A stretch of DNA of 64,000 nucleotides from Advenella alkanexedens (GTDB taxonomy: Bacteria > Pseudomonadota > Gammaproteobacteria > Burkholderiales > Burkholderiaceae_B), in NCBI RefSeq assembly GCF_019132845.1, contig NZ_JAHSPR010000012.1, positions 1 to 64,000 on the forward strand, written 5' to 3'. Shown piece by piece: positions 18,622 through 28,700 of this stretch (position 1 is its first letter; each line of letters begins with the position of its first letter). The translations under genes and the position numbers were made by a program. The notes under the pieces were generated by a model. The model was not told where the DNA came from, searched no databases, and saw only the letters and a list, made by a program, of their open reading frames with translations.

Positions 18622-19407
18622 TTATGTCCTAAGTTTATAGCCACTTGCCAACAATTTTAATGCCAGCAACGAGGTCAGGATGAAAAAACAAAATACGACA
18701 GAAAAGCTGTGCCAGACCGAAACATCGGAAATACCGAAAAAACCATAGCGAAAGCCGTCTATCATGTAAAAGACAGGATTCCAGTGCGACACAGCCTGCC
18801 AGAATGACGGCAGGGAATGAATGGAATAAAACACGCCCGACAGGAAAGTGGCGGGCATGATCAGGAAATTCTGGAACAGGGCCAACTGGTCAAATTTCTC
18901 GGACCAAAGCCCCGCAACCAGGCCCAGACTGGAAAAAACACCACAGGCCATGACGGCAAAAAGCAACATCCATAAAGGCTGGACTGGCGTCAATGGCATG
19001 AACAGTAAAGCCACGACCCAAATGCCCACACCCACGCACAACCCCCGCACAATACCCGCAAGCATATAGGCACCGAAAATTTCCAGATAAGACAACGGAG
19101 GCAGCAGCACGAATACAAGGTTACCCGTAATACGGCTTTGGATAAGTGAGGAGGAAGGATTGGCAAAAGCGTTTTGCATCATACTCATCATCATGAGCCC
19201 CGGCATTAAAAATGCCACATAAGACAGAGTGCCATATACCTGCACACGCCCTTCCAGGACCTGGGCAAAAACCAGCAAATACAGCAAGGCAGTCATCACC
19301 GGTGCCGCCACGGTCTGAAGGGATACTTTCCAGAAACGCAATAGTTCCTTGCGCAGCAAGGTGGGAAAACCAGAGCCAAACTTAATATTTTGTTGTAAAG
19401 GATTCAT
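18622..19407 (-). CDS. ABC-2 type exporter, membrane subunit
   Basis: Permease of the ABC-2 (YadH-like) family, 261 residues with six predicted helices. The N-terminal FPTLLRKELLRFWKVSLQTVAAPV, the MPGLMMMSMMQNAFANPSSSLIQSR connector and a late SGVFYSIHSLPSFWQ segment are family features. It overlaps the ATPase stop codon (TAATG). The substrate is unknown; its fixed position beside mla and ibaG-murA suggests an envelope role. Confidence 0.92.
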   Translation of the reverse strand: MNPLQQNIKFGSGFPTLLRKELLRFWKVSLQTVAAPVMTALLYLLVFAQVLEGRVQVYGTLSYVAFLMPGLMMMSMMQNAFANPSSSLIQSRITGNLVFVLLPPLSYLEIFGAYMLAGIVRGLCVGVGIWVVALLFMPLTPVQPLWMLLFAVMACGVFSSLGLVAGLWSEKFDQLALFQNFLIMPATFLSGVFYSIHSLPSFWQAVSHWNPVFYMIDGFRYGFFGISDVSVWHSFSVVFCFFILTSLLALKLLASGYKLRT

Positions 19408-20198
19408 TACGCTGCCTGTTCACTTCCGGTATGCATGATTTGCACAAAAGTTTCTTCAAGATCATCGCTGCCAAATTGGGCCATCAAGGCCTGGGTGGTA
19501 TCAAGGGCGATCACTTTGCCTTTTCTGAGAAAGGCGATACGGCCACACAGCGTTTGTGCTTCTTCAAGGTAATGGGTCGTTAACAAGATGGTATGGCCTT
19601 CTTTATTCAATCTGGAAATGAAATCCCAGAGGCTGCGCCGCAAATCCACGTCAACCCCGGCCGTGGGCTCATCAAGAATGATGACAGGCGGACGGTGCAC
19701 CAGGGCCTGAGCAACCAGCACCCGGCGTTTCATGCCACCTGACAAGGCTCGCATATTGGTATCGGCCTTGTCGGACAGACCAAGATTCAGGAGAATCTCG
19801 TCGATCCAGTCATCGTTATTTCGCAAACCGTAATAACCTGATTGATTACGCAAGGTTTCCCGGACGGTAAAAAACGGGTCATAGACCAGTTCCTGGGGAA
19901 CCACTCCCAAAGAGCGACGCGCGTTTTTATAATCGGCAACCACATCGTAACCACAGATACTGGCCCTGCCATTGCTGGGACGTGACAAGCCGGCCAAAAT
20001 GGAAATAAGCGATGTTTTACCGGCCCCATTGGGACCCAGCAAACCAAAAAACTCGCCCGGCTCAATATTGAGACTGATATCATTGAGTGCCTGAAACCCC
20101 TGGCGGGCAGGCGAACCAGAAAACAACCTTTGCCTTAAGGAAAGGGTAGGCGCATAAATTTTGGAAATATTTTCTATTTTGACAGCTGACATATTCAT
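19407..20198 (-). CDS. ABC-2 type exporter, ATP-binding subunit
   Basis: YadG-like ATPase of about 263 residues: Walker A GPNGAGKTS, Q-loop VVPQELVYD, signature LSGGMKRRV, Walker B VIILDEPTAGVD and switch TTHYLEEAQ. Two in-frame ATGs (20198 and 20192) lie directly after the U-run of a terminator on the same strand, and neither has a Shine-Dalgarno sequence. Expression would depend on read-through or on a start overlapping the terminator region. Confidence 0.93.
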   Translation of the reverse strand: MNMSAVKIENISKIYAPTLSLRQRLFSGSPARQGFQALNDISLNIEPGEFFGLLGPNGAGKTSLISILAGLSRPSNGRASICGYDVVADYKNARRSLGVVPQELVYDPFFTVRETLRNQSGYYGLRNNDDWIDEILLNLGLSDKADTNMRALSGGMKRRVLVAQALVHRPPVIILDEPTAGVDVDLRRSLWDFISRLNKEGHTILLTTHYLEEAQTLCGRIAFLRKGKVIALDTTQALMAQFGSDDLEETFVQIMHTGSEQAA

Positions 20199-20200
20199 AT

Positions 20201-20233
20201 AAAAAAAGGCCTGTTCCCGACACGAAACAGACC
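20201..20233 (-). terminator. Rho-independent terminator after mlaC
   Basis: On the minus strand a ten-base-pair stem (20224-20233 with 20208-20217, two G-U pairs) is followed by seven U. It ends three bases before the start codon of the ABC ATPase gene, so it separates or attenuates transcription between mla and the exporter genes. Confidence 0.85.
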
Positions 20234-20255
20234 CCTGATTATAGCCTTTTACATG

Positions 20256-20870
20256 TTACTTTCGTTGATTTAACGCGTTTATCAGGCCATCAATACCATT
20301 TTGCGCAATCTGTGAAGCAAACTGGTTGCGATAATTCTGGATCAACCAAATCCCTTCAACACTGAAATCGTATACTTTCCAGCTATCACCCGATTTTTCC
20401 AGTCGATAGTCAACCGCCACCGGACCGGAATCCGAAATAATGGTTGAGCGAACCACGACATCATTGGCATTCGGATTGCCACGAAATGGCTGCATTTCAA
20501 TTTTTGTACTTGCCGAGACTTGCTTGAAAGCACCGCTATAAGTACGAATCAAGGTGCTTTTAAACGCATTGGTCAGCGCCGTCTTCTGTTCGGGGGTTGC
20601 CTGACGCCAGGGTTGACCGGTAGCCAGTCGTGTCGTTTTCTGGAAATCAAGATAAGGCATCAATTTGTTATTGACAATCTCATTGATGGCAGTGATATTG
20701 CCACTGCGCGCAGCAGTGTTTTGTTTGACCGCCTCAAGGGTTTGGTTGGCAATTTGCTCTACAAATTGCGTTGGACTTTGAGCAGCCTGGGCCGTGCCAA
20801 GCAAGCCGGCCGATACGAAAGCCATGGCGGCAAAACGCCTGGCCAACAGAAACACGGATTGGAGCTTCAT
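20256..20870 (-). CDS. mlaC: Periplasmic phospholipid shuttle MlaC
   Basis: MlaC (Ttg2D) carries phospholipids between outer-membrane MlaA and the inner-membrane MlaFED complex. The 204-residue protein has a signal peptide cut near GTAQA-AQSP, then SPTQFVEQIANQTLEAVKQ, the YLDFQKTTRLATGQPWRQATPEQKTAL-type core and WKVYDFSVEGIWLIQNYRNQF, all typical. It lies 208 bases downstream of mlaA and ends just before a strong terminator. Confidence 0.96.
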   Translation of the reverse strand: MKLQSVFLLARRFAAMAFVSAGLLGTAQAAQSPTQFVEQIANQTLEAVKQNTAARSGNITAINEIVNNKLMPYLDFQKTTRLATGQPWRQATPEQKTALTNAFKSTLIRTYSGAFKQVSASTKIEMQPFRGNPNANDVVVRSTIISDSGPVAVDYRLEKSGDSWKVYDFSVEGIWLIQNYRNQFASQIAQNGIDGLINALNQRK

Positions 20871-21078
20871 GATTTCTCCTGAATATTCACAAAAATAAAA
20901 TAATTAATAACTAAAAAAAGTTCAATGCTATGAAAACACAAACCGACGACCAATACATTAAGTAAATGAAGGATTTGTCAGAAAGCGTTAACAGATGAGG
21001 GGAAACTGAAACCCACTGAAAAACCTATTTCTCAATAAATGGTTTCTCAGGGGTTGAAGCGTTAACGCACACAAGCAA

Positions 21079-21897
21079 TTATTCGCCAGGATCCTCATAC
21101 TGAGGTACAGATGCATCATGACCCGCCTGCTCGGGATCATCATAAACGGGAACGGGCATATCGTCCGCGGCGACATCCTGCACTTCGGGGCGCAGCTTGC
21201 TTTCAAGCAGCGCCTTACGGTTTTGCTGGTAGGCATCACGTACAAACGTGTATTTATCCAGGGCGACATCCTCGGCCAAGGCATCGGCATCAAGCAGGTT
21301 GGTACGCGTATCAATGACTTTGAGAGCCATAATGGCATTACGCACGGATACATCATCAATCGCAGCAGGCGATGCATAGACTGCAGTTCCCCCGGCAACA
21401 TCACCCACAAGACCTATACTGTCGCGCACGGTACTCGGACCAAAGAAAGGCAATACAACATAAGGACCATTGCCAACACCCCAGACACCTAACGTAGTGC
21501 CAAAGTCATTGGGGATTTTATGCGCGCCATTCATGGTGGCCACATCAATACAACCGCCAATACCCATGGTGGAGTTGAACAAAACACGTCCAAAGGTATT
21601 GATTGAATCGAGTGCCCTGCCCTGCAACATGCTATTGATGGCCGACCAGACATCACCCAGGTTTCCAAAAATATTCCGTACACAGGTACGAACCGGGCTG
21701 GGCGTAACCGCCTTGTAACCGGTTGCCACCGGTTTGAGCAAGACCTTATCAACCGTCTCATTGAACTCAAACATGCTGCGGTTATAGCTTTCCAAAGGGT
21801 CTTCAGGAGTGGGGTGCGGCACCGAGGCACACCCGCTTACCAGTAGCCCGACACTGGCCAGACCTAATGTTTTTCTGACAGTTTTTTTGTTAATCAT
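21079..21897 (-). CDS. mlaA: Outer-membrane lipoprotein MlaA (VacJ)
   Basis: Lipoprotein that removes misplaced phospholipids from the outer leaflet. The 272-residue protein has a lipobox (LLVSGC), then PLESYNRSMFEFNETVDKVLLKPVATGYKAVTP, and the DFGTTLGVWGVGNGPYVVLPFFGPSTVRD core. The C-terminal 40 residues are acidic and probably unstructured. The start at 21897 has an AGAG site; a longer frame to 21924 is less likely. In E. coli mlaA is unlinked; here it is inside the mla operon. Confidence 0.95.
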   Translation of the reverse strand: MINKKTVRKTLGLASVGLLVSGCASVPHPTPEDPLESYNRSMFEFNETVDKVLLKPVATGYKAVTPSPVRTCVRNIFGNLGDVWSAINSMLQGRALDSINTFGRVLFNSTMGIGGCIDVATMNGAHKIPNDFGTTLGVWGVGNGPYVVLPFFGPSTVRDSIGLVGDVAGGTAVYASPAAIDDVSVRNAIMALKVIDTRTNLLDADALAEDVALDKYTFVRDAYQQNRKALLESKLRPEVQDVAADDMPVPVYDDPEQAGHDASVPQYEDPGE

Positions 21898-21970
21898 GAT
21901 TTTCTCTTCTGAGCGTCTTGGCATTTAAAAATTTAACACAAACATTCCGGCAATGAACGGCTGCCTGATA

Positions 21971-22447
21971 TTACTGTCCATTCGCTGAGGAACCTTCCCT
22001 CTCAGCACTTGAGAACAAAAATTTACTGATTAATTCTTCAAGTACAACCGCACCTTGTGTGAACATGATTTCACTGCCATTGACCAGGTCGCTTTCATCC
22101 GCTCCCGGTGTCAGACCGATATATTGCTCTCCCAGCAATCCCGCAGTCATGATAGAGGCAGAGGAGTCCAGGGGGAACTTATAACGCTCTTCAAGGCTTA
22201 ACTCTACCACAGCCTTAAATTCGCGGTTGTCGAATTGAATGTTTTTTACGCGGCCCACCACCACCCCATTGCTTTTAACAGCTGCCCGGGTTTTAAGGGC
22301 ACCCACGTTATCAAATTTGGCACTAACAGTATAAGTAGGCTCAAAACTGAAAGAACTTAAATTGCCCGCCCTTAATGCCATGAACATCAGCGCAACGGCA
22401 CCCAGTAACACAAACAAACCCACCAGAAAATCGGTTTTCTTACTCAT
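21971..22447 (-). CDS. mlaD: MCE-domain subunit MlaD
   Basis: Hexameric lipid-binding ring of the inner-membrane Mla complex. The 158-residue protein has one N-terminal helix (TDFLVGLFVLLGAVALMFMALRAG) and one MCE domain (TYTVSAKFDNVGALKTRAAVKSNGVVVGRV...), ending with a short charged tail. I start at 22447 (MSKKTDF), nine bases after AGGA. Between mlaE and mlaA in the same run. Confidence 0.95.
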   Translation of the reverse strand: MSKKTDFLVGLFVLLGAVALMFMALRAGNLSSFSFEPTYTVSAKFDNVGALKTRAAVKSNGVVVGRVKNIQFDNREFKAVVELSLEERYKFPLDSSASIMTAGLLGEQYIGLTPGADESDLVNGSEIMFTQGAVVLEELISKFLFSSAEREGSSANGQ

Positions 22448-22515
22448 TGTCATCCATCCTGGTACCGGGCTTGGCAAGCAAACCCGCCTTGCCCGGTACA
22501 TATTTCACTCATTGA

Positions 22516-23292
22516 TTAAAACATTACTGCGGTTAACAGGAAATCAAGCCCCAAAACCGCCAGGGAACTTCTGACCACCGTTCGGGTTGTCGCCCTGGAA
22601 ACCCCTTCAGGCGTCGGCCTGGCATACCACCCTTCAAACAGGGCAATCAGCATCACGGCAAAACCAAACACAATACTTTTAATCAGGCCGTTACCGACAT
22701 CGGAAAAAACATCCACCCCATTTTGCATTTGCGACCAGAACGAGCCGGCATCGACATTGATCATGAGGACACCCACCACCCAGCCACCAATAATACCCAC
22801 GGCAGAAAAAATGGCCCCCAGTATCGGCATGGCAATGACACCCCCCCACAATCGCGGAGCAAGAATCCGGCGCAAGGGACTGATGCCCATGACATCAATG
22901 GCCGCCAGCTGTTCCCCGGCCTTCATCAGACCAATTTCAGCTGTAATGGAAGTACCTGCCCGACCGGCAAACAACAAGGCAGTGACCACCGGGCCCAGCT
23001 CACGAACCAGGCTAAGAGCCACCAACAAGCCCAGGGCTTCTTCGGACCCATACATGGACAGGGTGTTATACCCCTGCAAGCCCAGGACAAAGCCCACAAA
23101 CAGTCCTGAAACGGCGATAATCAGCAAGGAGTGATTACCAATAAAATGCACCTGATCAATCACCAGTCGCGGACGACGCAGCACAATACCTGATTTACGG
23201 AAGAGTTCCCAGGTAAATTTACTGAATACCCCCAGGCCACTGATGACATTAATGATAAATGCCCCCAGGGCACTGATACTTTTGAAAATCAT
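22516..23292 (-). CDS. mlaE: Phospholipid ABC transporter permease MlaE
   Basis: Membrane subunit of the Mla transporter, 258 residues with five to six helices. Typical segments are FVLGLQGYNTLSMYGSEEALGLLVALSLVRELGPVVTALLFAGRAGTSITAEIG, GEQLAAIDVMGISPLRRILAPR and the C-terminal TPEGVSRATTRTVV. It overlaps mlaF by four bases. Confidence 0.96.
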   Translation of the reverse strand: MIFKSISALGAFIINVISGLGVFSKFTWELFRKSGIVLRRPRLVIDQVHFIGNHSLLIIAVSGLFVGFVLGLQGYNTLSMYGSEEALGLLVALSLVRELGPVVTALLFAGRAGTSITAEIGLMKAGEQLAAIDVMGISPLRRILAPRLWGGVIAMPILGAIFSAVGIIGGWVVGVLMINVDAGSFWSQMQNGVDVFSDVGNGLIKSIVFGFAVMLIALFEGWYARPTPEGVSRATTRTVVRSSLAVLGLDFLLTAVMF

Positions 23293-24119
23293 AAGCCCTC
23301 TTTGCGTTTTGACAACCAGCTGGAAAACGCTGGCGTATCCGGATACTCAAAAACCACCGGGCCTTCAGGCGAACCATGCAGAAACTGTTTCACATAGCCA
23401 TCCTCAGAGGCACGCAAATCCTCTGGTGTACCAGACGCCAGCAATTTACCATGCCCCACCATATATACCTGATCAACGATTTGAAAAGACTCGTCGATAT
23501 CATGGGTAATAAGCACCGAAGCGCAGCCAAGACGGTCACTGAGATTACGGATCAACTGGGCCGTCATGCCCAGCGAGATCGGATCCAGTCCGGCAAAAGG
23601 CTCGTCATAGAGGACCAATTCAGGCTCAAGCACGATAGCACGAGCCAGGGCGACACGCCGCGCCATCCCCCCGGAGATTTCCGAAACGGCCAAATGCGCT
23701 GCCGCTCTCAGGCCCACCGCATCCAGTTTGTCCAGTACTTTTTCAAGAATGACCGCTTCGCTGTCTTTAGTCAGTTCACGCAAAGGAAAGGCCACATTAT
23801 CGAATACATTCAAATCGGTAAACAAGGCCCCCTGCTGGAACAGAACCCCCATACGTTGACGGATATTACGCAGGACATTCGGACCGACCTGCGCCAGATT
23901 CTGGCCAAAGGCGGTCACTACCCCTTTTTGGGCAATGAGCTGACCAATCGCAGCCCGTAACAAGGTTGTCTTGCCTGAGCCGGAGCCACCTATCAGCGCG
24001 ACAACCTGCCCCTTTTTCACCTGCAAATCAAGGTGATCAAGTATCATCCGCTCTCCGTAGCCCAGTGACACATCGGAAAATCGAAGAATGACATCTGAAT
24101 TGGAAAGATGATCGTTCAA
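23289..24119 (-). CDS. mlaF: Phospholipid ABC transporter ATPase MlaF
   Basis: ATP-binding subunit, 276 residues: Walker A GGSGSGKTT, signature ISGGMARRVALARA, Walker B LVLYDEPFAGLDP and the H-loop ITHDID. The C-terminus (SPEGPVVFEYPDTPAFSSWL) resembles the MlaF extension that in E. coli contacts MlaB, yet no mlaB follows in this operon. First gene of the long minus-strand mla run. Confidence 0.95.
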   Translation of the reverse strand: MNDHLSNSDVILRFSDVSLGYGERMILDHLDLQVKKGQVVALIGGSGSGKTTLLRAAIGQLIAQKGVVTAFGQNLAQVGPNVLRNIRQRMGVLFQQGALFTDLNVFDNVAFPLRELTKDSEAVILEKVLDKLDAVGLRAAAHLAVSEISGGMARRVALARAIVLEPELVLYDEPFAGLDPISLGMTAQLIRNLSDRLGCASVLITHDIDESFQIVDQVYMVGHGKLLASGTPEDLRASEDGYVKQFLHGSPEGPVVFEYPDTPAFSSWLSKRKEGL

Positions 24120-24191
24120 CGGAATAACCCTTAAAAATTTAAAAAAGAACCATTGTAGCTGATCAAAGTTTACGCCACATCAACTTACACC

Positions 24192-24226
24192 AAAAAAAAC
24201 CCCGAAACATTATTTCTGTTCCGGGG
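24192..24226 (-). terminator. Rho-independent terminator of gltBD
   Basis: On the minus strand a ten-base-pair stem (24217-24226 with 24200-24209, one G-U) around a seven-base loop is followed by eight U. It lies about 45 bases past the gltD stop codon. Confidence 0.9.
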
Positions 24227-24269
24227 TCTGTATGGTATGTTCAAAAAATTTGCCAATAACAATCATTGA

Positions 24270-25736
24270 CTATCGTGGCAAAACAGTCTCTCCCATTAGA
24301 TACTGGTCTACCGCACGGGCACATTGTCGCCCTTCGCGAATCGCCCACACCACCAGGGACTGGCCACGACGCATATCGCCCGCTGCAAAAACCTTGTCAA
24401 CATTGGTACGATAGTCTTCGGTATTGGCACGGATATTGCCACGCGCGTCCCTATCCAAGCCAAAGGCATCCAGCACGGCAGGCACTGGCGCCACAAAGCC
24501 CATGGCCAGCAACACCAGATCGGCCTTCAGTTCAAATCCGGAGCCTTCGATTTCAGCCATTTTCATCTGGCCGGTCGCTTCATCACGCAACCACTCCACC
24601 CGAGCACCCACCAGTTTTTCAACCTTGCCTTTTTCACCCTGAAACGCTTTGGTCACAATCGCCCAATCCCGCTGACAACCCTCTTCATGGGAAGAGGAAG
24701 TACGCAGTTTGGCTGGCCAATACGGCCAGGTCAGTTCCCGATTTTCCTCATCCGGCAATTTGGACATCAATTCAATCTGGGTCACCGATGCCGCCCCCTG
24801 GCGGTTACTGGTGCCCACACAGTCCGAGCCGGTGTCACCACCACCAATCACCACGACATGCTTGCCCTTGGCCACAATTTGGCCGCTTAAGCGATCACCG
24901 GCATTGACCTTGTTTTGCTGGCGCAGAAAATCCATGGCGAAATGCACCCCATTCAGTTCCCTGCCGGGTACCGGCAAGTCACGGGGCACTTCAGCGCCGC
25001 CGGCCATGATGATCGCATCAAACGCTTTTTGCAGCTCGGCGGGACTAATGATTGTCAGCCCATCTTCCACGGTATCGCCCGGTACTCCGATGTAGGTAGA
25101 GGCGCGAAATTCCACCCCCTCGGCCTCCATCTGGGTCATGCGCCGGTCAATCAGGCCTTTATCCAGTTTGAAATCGGGAATGCCATAACGCAGCAAACCG
25201 CCAATCCGGTTACTCTTTTCAAAAACCGTCACGCTGTGACCGGCCCGGCTCAATTGCTGGGCAGCAGCCAAACCCGCCGGCCCTGAGCCCACCACCGCCA
25301 CGCGTTTACCGGTTTTTTTGGCCGGAGGCTGGGGCACAACCCAACCCTTTTCCCATCCCTTGTCAATAATGGCATGCTCGATAGACTTGATACCTACTGC
25401 ATCATTATTGATATTCAGGGTACAGGCCGCCTCACAGGGAGCCGGGCAAATACGTCCGGTAAATTCCGGAAAATTATTGGTGGAGTGCAGCGTGCCCAAG
25501 GCCTGTTTCCATTCCTGCCGGTAAACCAGATCATTCCAGTCAGGAATAATATTATTAACCGGACAGCCATTGGTACAGAAAGGGATACCGCAATCCATGC
25601 AGCGTGCCCCCTGTTGCTGCGCCTGCTTGTCATCCAGTGCCAGCACGAACTCCCGGTAATGCTTGATACGCGTACTGGCAGGCTCATACGACTCGCTGAT
25701 TCTTTCAAATTCCAGAAAACCTGTTGTTTTTCCCAT
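24270..25736 (-). CDS. gltD: Glutamate synthase, small (beta) subunit
   Basis: FAD/4Fe-4S subunit that takes electrons from NADPH for GltB. The 488-residue protein has an N-terminal cysteine-rich domain ([18 protein letters not shown] and CPAPCEAAC), the FAD Rossmann motif [20 protein letters not shown], the NADPH motif [16 protein letters not shown], and the C-terminal FAD site [18 protein letters not shown]. It lies 18 bases after gltB. Confidence 0.97.
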   Translation of the reverse strand: MGKTTGFLEFERISESYEPASTRIKHYREFVLALDDKQAQQQGARCMDCGIPFCTNGCPVNNIIPDWNDLVYRQEWKQALGTLHSTNNFPEFTGRICPAPCEAACTLNINNDAVGIKSIEHAIIDKGWEKGWVVPQPPAKKTGKRVAVVGSGPAGLAAAQQLSRAGHSVTVFEKSNRIGGLLRYGIPDFKLDKGLIDRRMTQMEAEGVEFRASTYIGVPGDTVEDGLTIISPAELQKAFDAIIMAGGAEVPRDLPVPGRELNGVHFAMDFLRQQNKVNAGDRLSGQIVAKGKHVVVIGGGDTGSDCVGTSNRQGAASVTQIELMSKLPDEENRELTWPYWPAKLRTSSSHEEGCQRDWAIVTKAFQGEKGKVEKLVGARVEWLRDEATGQMKMAEIEGSGFELKADLVLLAMGFVAPVPAVLDAFGLDRDARGNIRANTEDYRTNVDKVFAAGDMRRGQSLVVWAIREGRQCARAVDQYLMGETVLPR

Positions 25737-25754
25737 GATTTTTCCTAATTACCC

Positions 25755-28700
25755 TTAAGCCACTTTCTGGCAGGCTTGTTCTGATTGCCACATTTCCGAC
25801 AGTGCCCGACGATATTCAACCGGCATCACCTTGACGAACTGGGCACGTGATACCTCCCAATTGCTGAGCAGATCACGGGCACGGAAACTGCCTGTCAGAC
25901 GAAAATGCTCTTCAACCAGATAACGTAAAATGGCTTCATCGGTTTGCCGGTTGTCACCACGCTTGGCGGTATGCCAGCACTCGATCCGGGCTTCTTTTTC
26001 CTGCTCTGCATGAGACACAACCGCTTCCAGCTCTACCATGCTCAGGTTACAACGCCGCTTGAACTTGCCCTCAGGGTCCCATACATAGGCCACACCCCCA
26101 GACATACCCGCGGCAAAATTGCGTCCGGTCTCTCCGAGCACCACCACAGTACCACCTGTCATATATTCACAGCCATGATCGCCGGTACCCTCAACCACTG
26201 CCGCTGCCCCCGAGTTGCGTACGGCAAAACGCTCACCGGCAACGCCATTGAAATAGGCCTCACCACCCAACGCACCATACAGCACGGTATTGCCCACGAT
26301 AATATGCTCGGGACCATAACCTCTGAAGTCATTCGGTGAACGGATGGAAATCCGCCCGCCGGACAAGCCCTTGCCCACATAATCATTGGCTTCCCCGACC
26401 AGATCAAAACTGATGCCATGCGCCAGAAAGGCGCCAAAACTTTGACCGGCAACGCCGTTAAACTGAATGTGAATAGTGTCATCCGGCAAGCCTTCATGAC
26501 CATATTTTCTGGCCACCACACCTGACAGCATGGCACCCACCGTACGGTTGCGGTTACGTACCGGAATAATGAAAGAAACTTTCTCACCCCGTTCAATCGC
26601 ACTCTTGCTGCGCTCTATCAATTGCTTGTCCAGGGCGCCCTCAAGACCATGATCCTGTGCTTCGGTATGATATTTGCCCGTTTCGGTGTCAGGCTGGTAA
26701 AACACACGGGAGAAATCCAGTCCTTTGGCTTTCCAGTGTGTCACGCCAGCTCGCATGTCCAGCAAATCTGCACGTCCGACCAAATCGTCAAACTTGCGGA
26801 TACCCAGCTGCGCCATGATTTCCCTGACCTCCTCGGCCACGAAGAAGAAATAATTCACCACGTGCTCGGGTTTGCCCTTGAATTTCTGGCGCAATACGGG
26901 ATCCTGGGTGGCCACGCCAACCGGACAGGTATTCAAATGACATTTGCGCATCATGATGCAGCCTTCCACCACCAAAGGTGCAGTGGCAAAACCGAACTCA
27001 TCGGCGCCCAACAGGGCTCCAATCACCACATCGCGGCCGGTTTTCATCTGGCCATCAGCCTGCACCCGCACACGGCTGCGCAATTTATTCAGCACCAGGG
27101 TTTGCTGGGTTTCAGACAGACCCAGCTCCCACGGCGTACCGGCATGCTTGATCGAGGAAATGGGCGAGGCACCGGTGCCGCCATCATGGCCGGCAATCAC
27201 AATATGGTCAGACTTGGCTTTGGCCACACCGGCCGCAATCGTGCCAACCCCCACCTCGGAAACCAGCTTGGTGGAAATGGAAGCGCTTGGGTTCACATTT
27301 TTCAGATCATGGATCAGCTGAGCCAGATCCTCGATGGAATAAATATCATGGTGTGGTGGTGGCGAAATAAGCCCCACACCCGGTACGGAGTAACGCAATT
27401 TGGCGATGTATTCAGATACCTTATGTCCTGGCAACTGCCCGCCCTCACCAGGCTTGGCACCCTGGGCCATTTTGATCTGAATCTGATCGGCACTGCTTAA
27501 ATACTCGGCACTGACACCAAAGCGACCGGATGCCACCTGTTTGATTTTTGAACGCAGCGAATCCCCTTTAAGCAATGGAACTTCAGCAACGATGCGGTCA
27601 GCACCAAGCACCGAAGCCAGGGTATCACCTGTTTTGATATTGCTTTTACCGCTTTGCATTTCCGCACGGTAACGCAACTCATCCTCGCCACCCTCGCCGG
27701 TATTGGACTTGCCGCCAATCCGGTTCATGGCCACCGCCAGTACGGCATGCGCCTCGGTAGAGATAGAGCCCAATGACATGGCACCGGTGGCAAAACGTTT
27801 GACGATCTCCTTGGCTGGCTCGACCTCTTCCAGCGCAATGGCCCTGGCAGGATCCACTTTGAACTCAAACAATCCACGAAACGTCATGTGACGGCGTGAC
27901 TGGTCGTTGATCAGCTGGGCATATTCCTTGTAAGTGCGGTAATTATTGGCACGAGTGGCATGCTGCAACTTGGCGATCGAATCGGGCGTCCACATATGCT
28001 CTTCACCACGAATACGGAACGCGTAATCCCCTCCGGCATCCAGCTCATTGGCCAATACCGGATCATTGCCAAACGCCTGCCGATGCAGTCTAAAGGCCTC
28101 TTCGGCCACTTCAAAAATACCCAAACCTTCTATATTGCAGGGTGTACCGGTAAAGTACTTGCGCACAAGATCGCTTTTCAGGCCCACCGCCTCAAAAATC
28201 TGTGCCCCGGTATAAGACATATAGGTTGAAATACCCATTTTGGACATGACCTTGTTCAGGCCTTTACCAACCGCCTTGATATAATTTTTAACGGCTTTTT
28301 CACCGCCTGTTGCGGCCAGGGTCTCCATGGCCAGATAAGGGTAAACCGCCTCGGCTCCATACCCGCCCAACAGGGCAAAATGATGTACCTCACGCGCTGA
28401 GCCGGTTTCCACCACCAGACCGGTATTGGTCCGAAGGCCGGAACGGATAAGGTGCTGGTGAATGGCTGAGGTGGCCAGCAGGGCCGGAATGGCCACATGT
28501 TCACTATCCACCTTGCGATCTGAAATAATCAGGATATTGAAGCCGCTTCTGACCGCATCCACGGCACTGGCACATAAAGCGGCAATACAGGCTTCAATCC
28601 CTTCCGTACCCCAGCTGGCAGGGTAAGTGATATCCAGCTCGTGACAGCGGAATTTATTATCGGTATAACGCTCGATTTCACGCAGACGTGACATGCCCAC

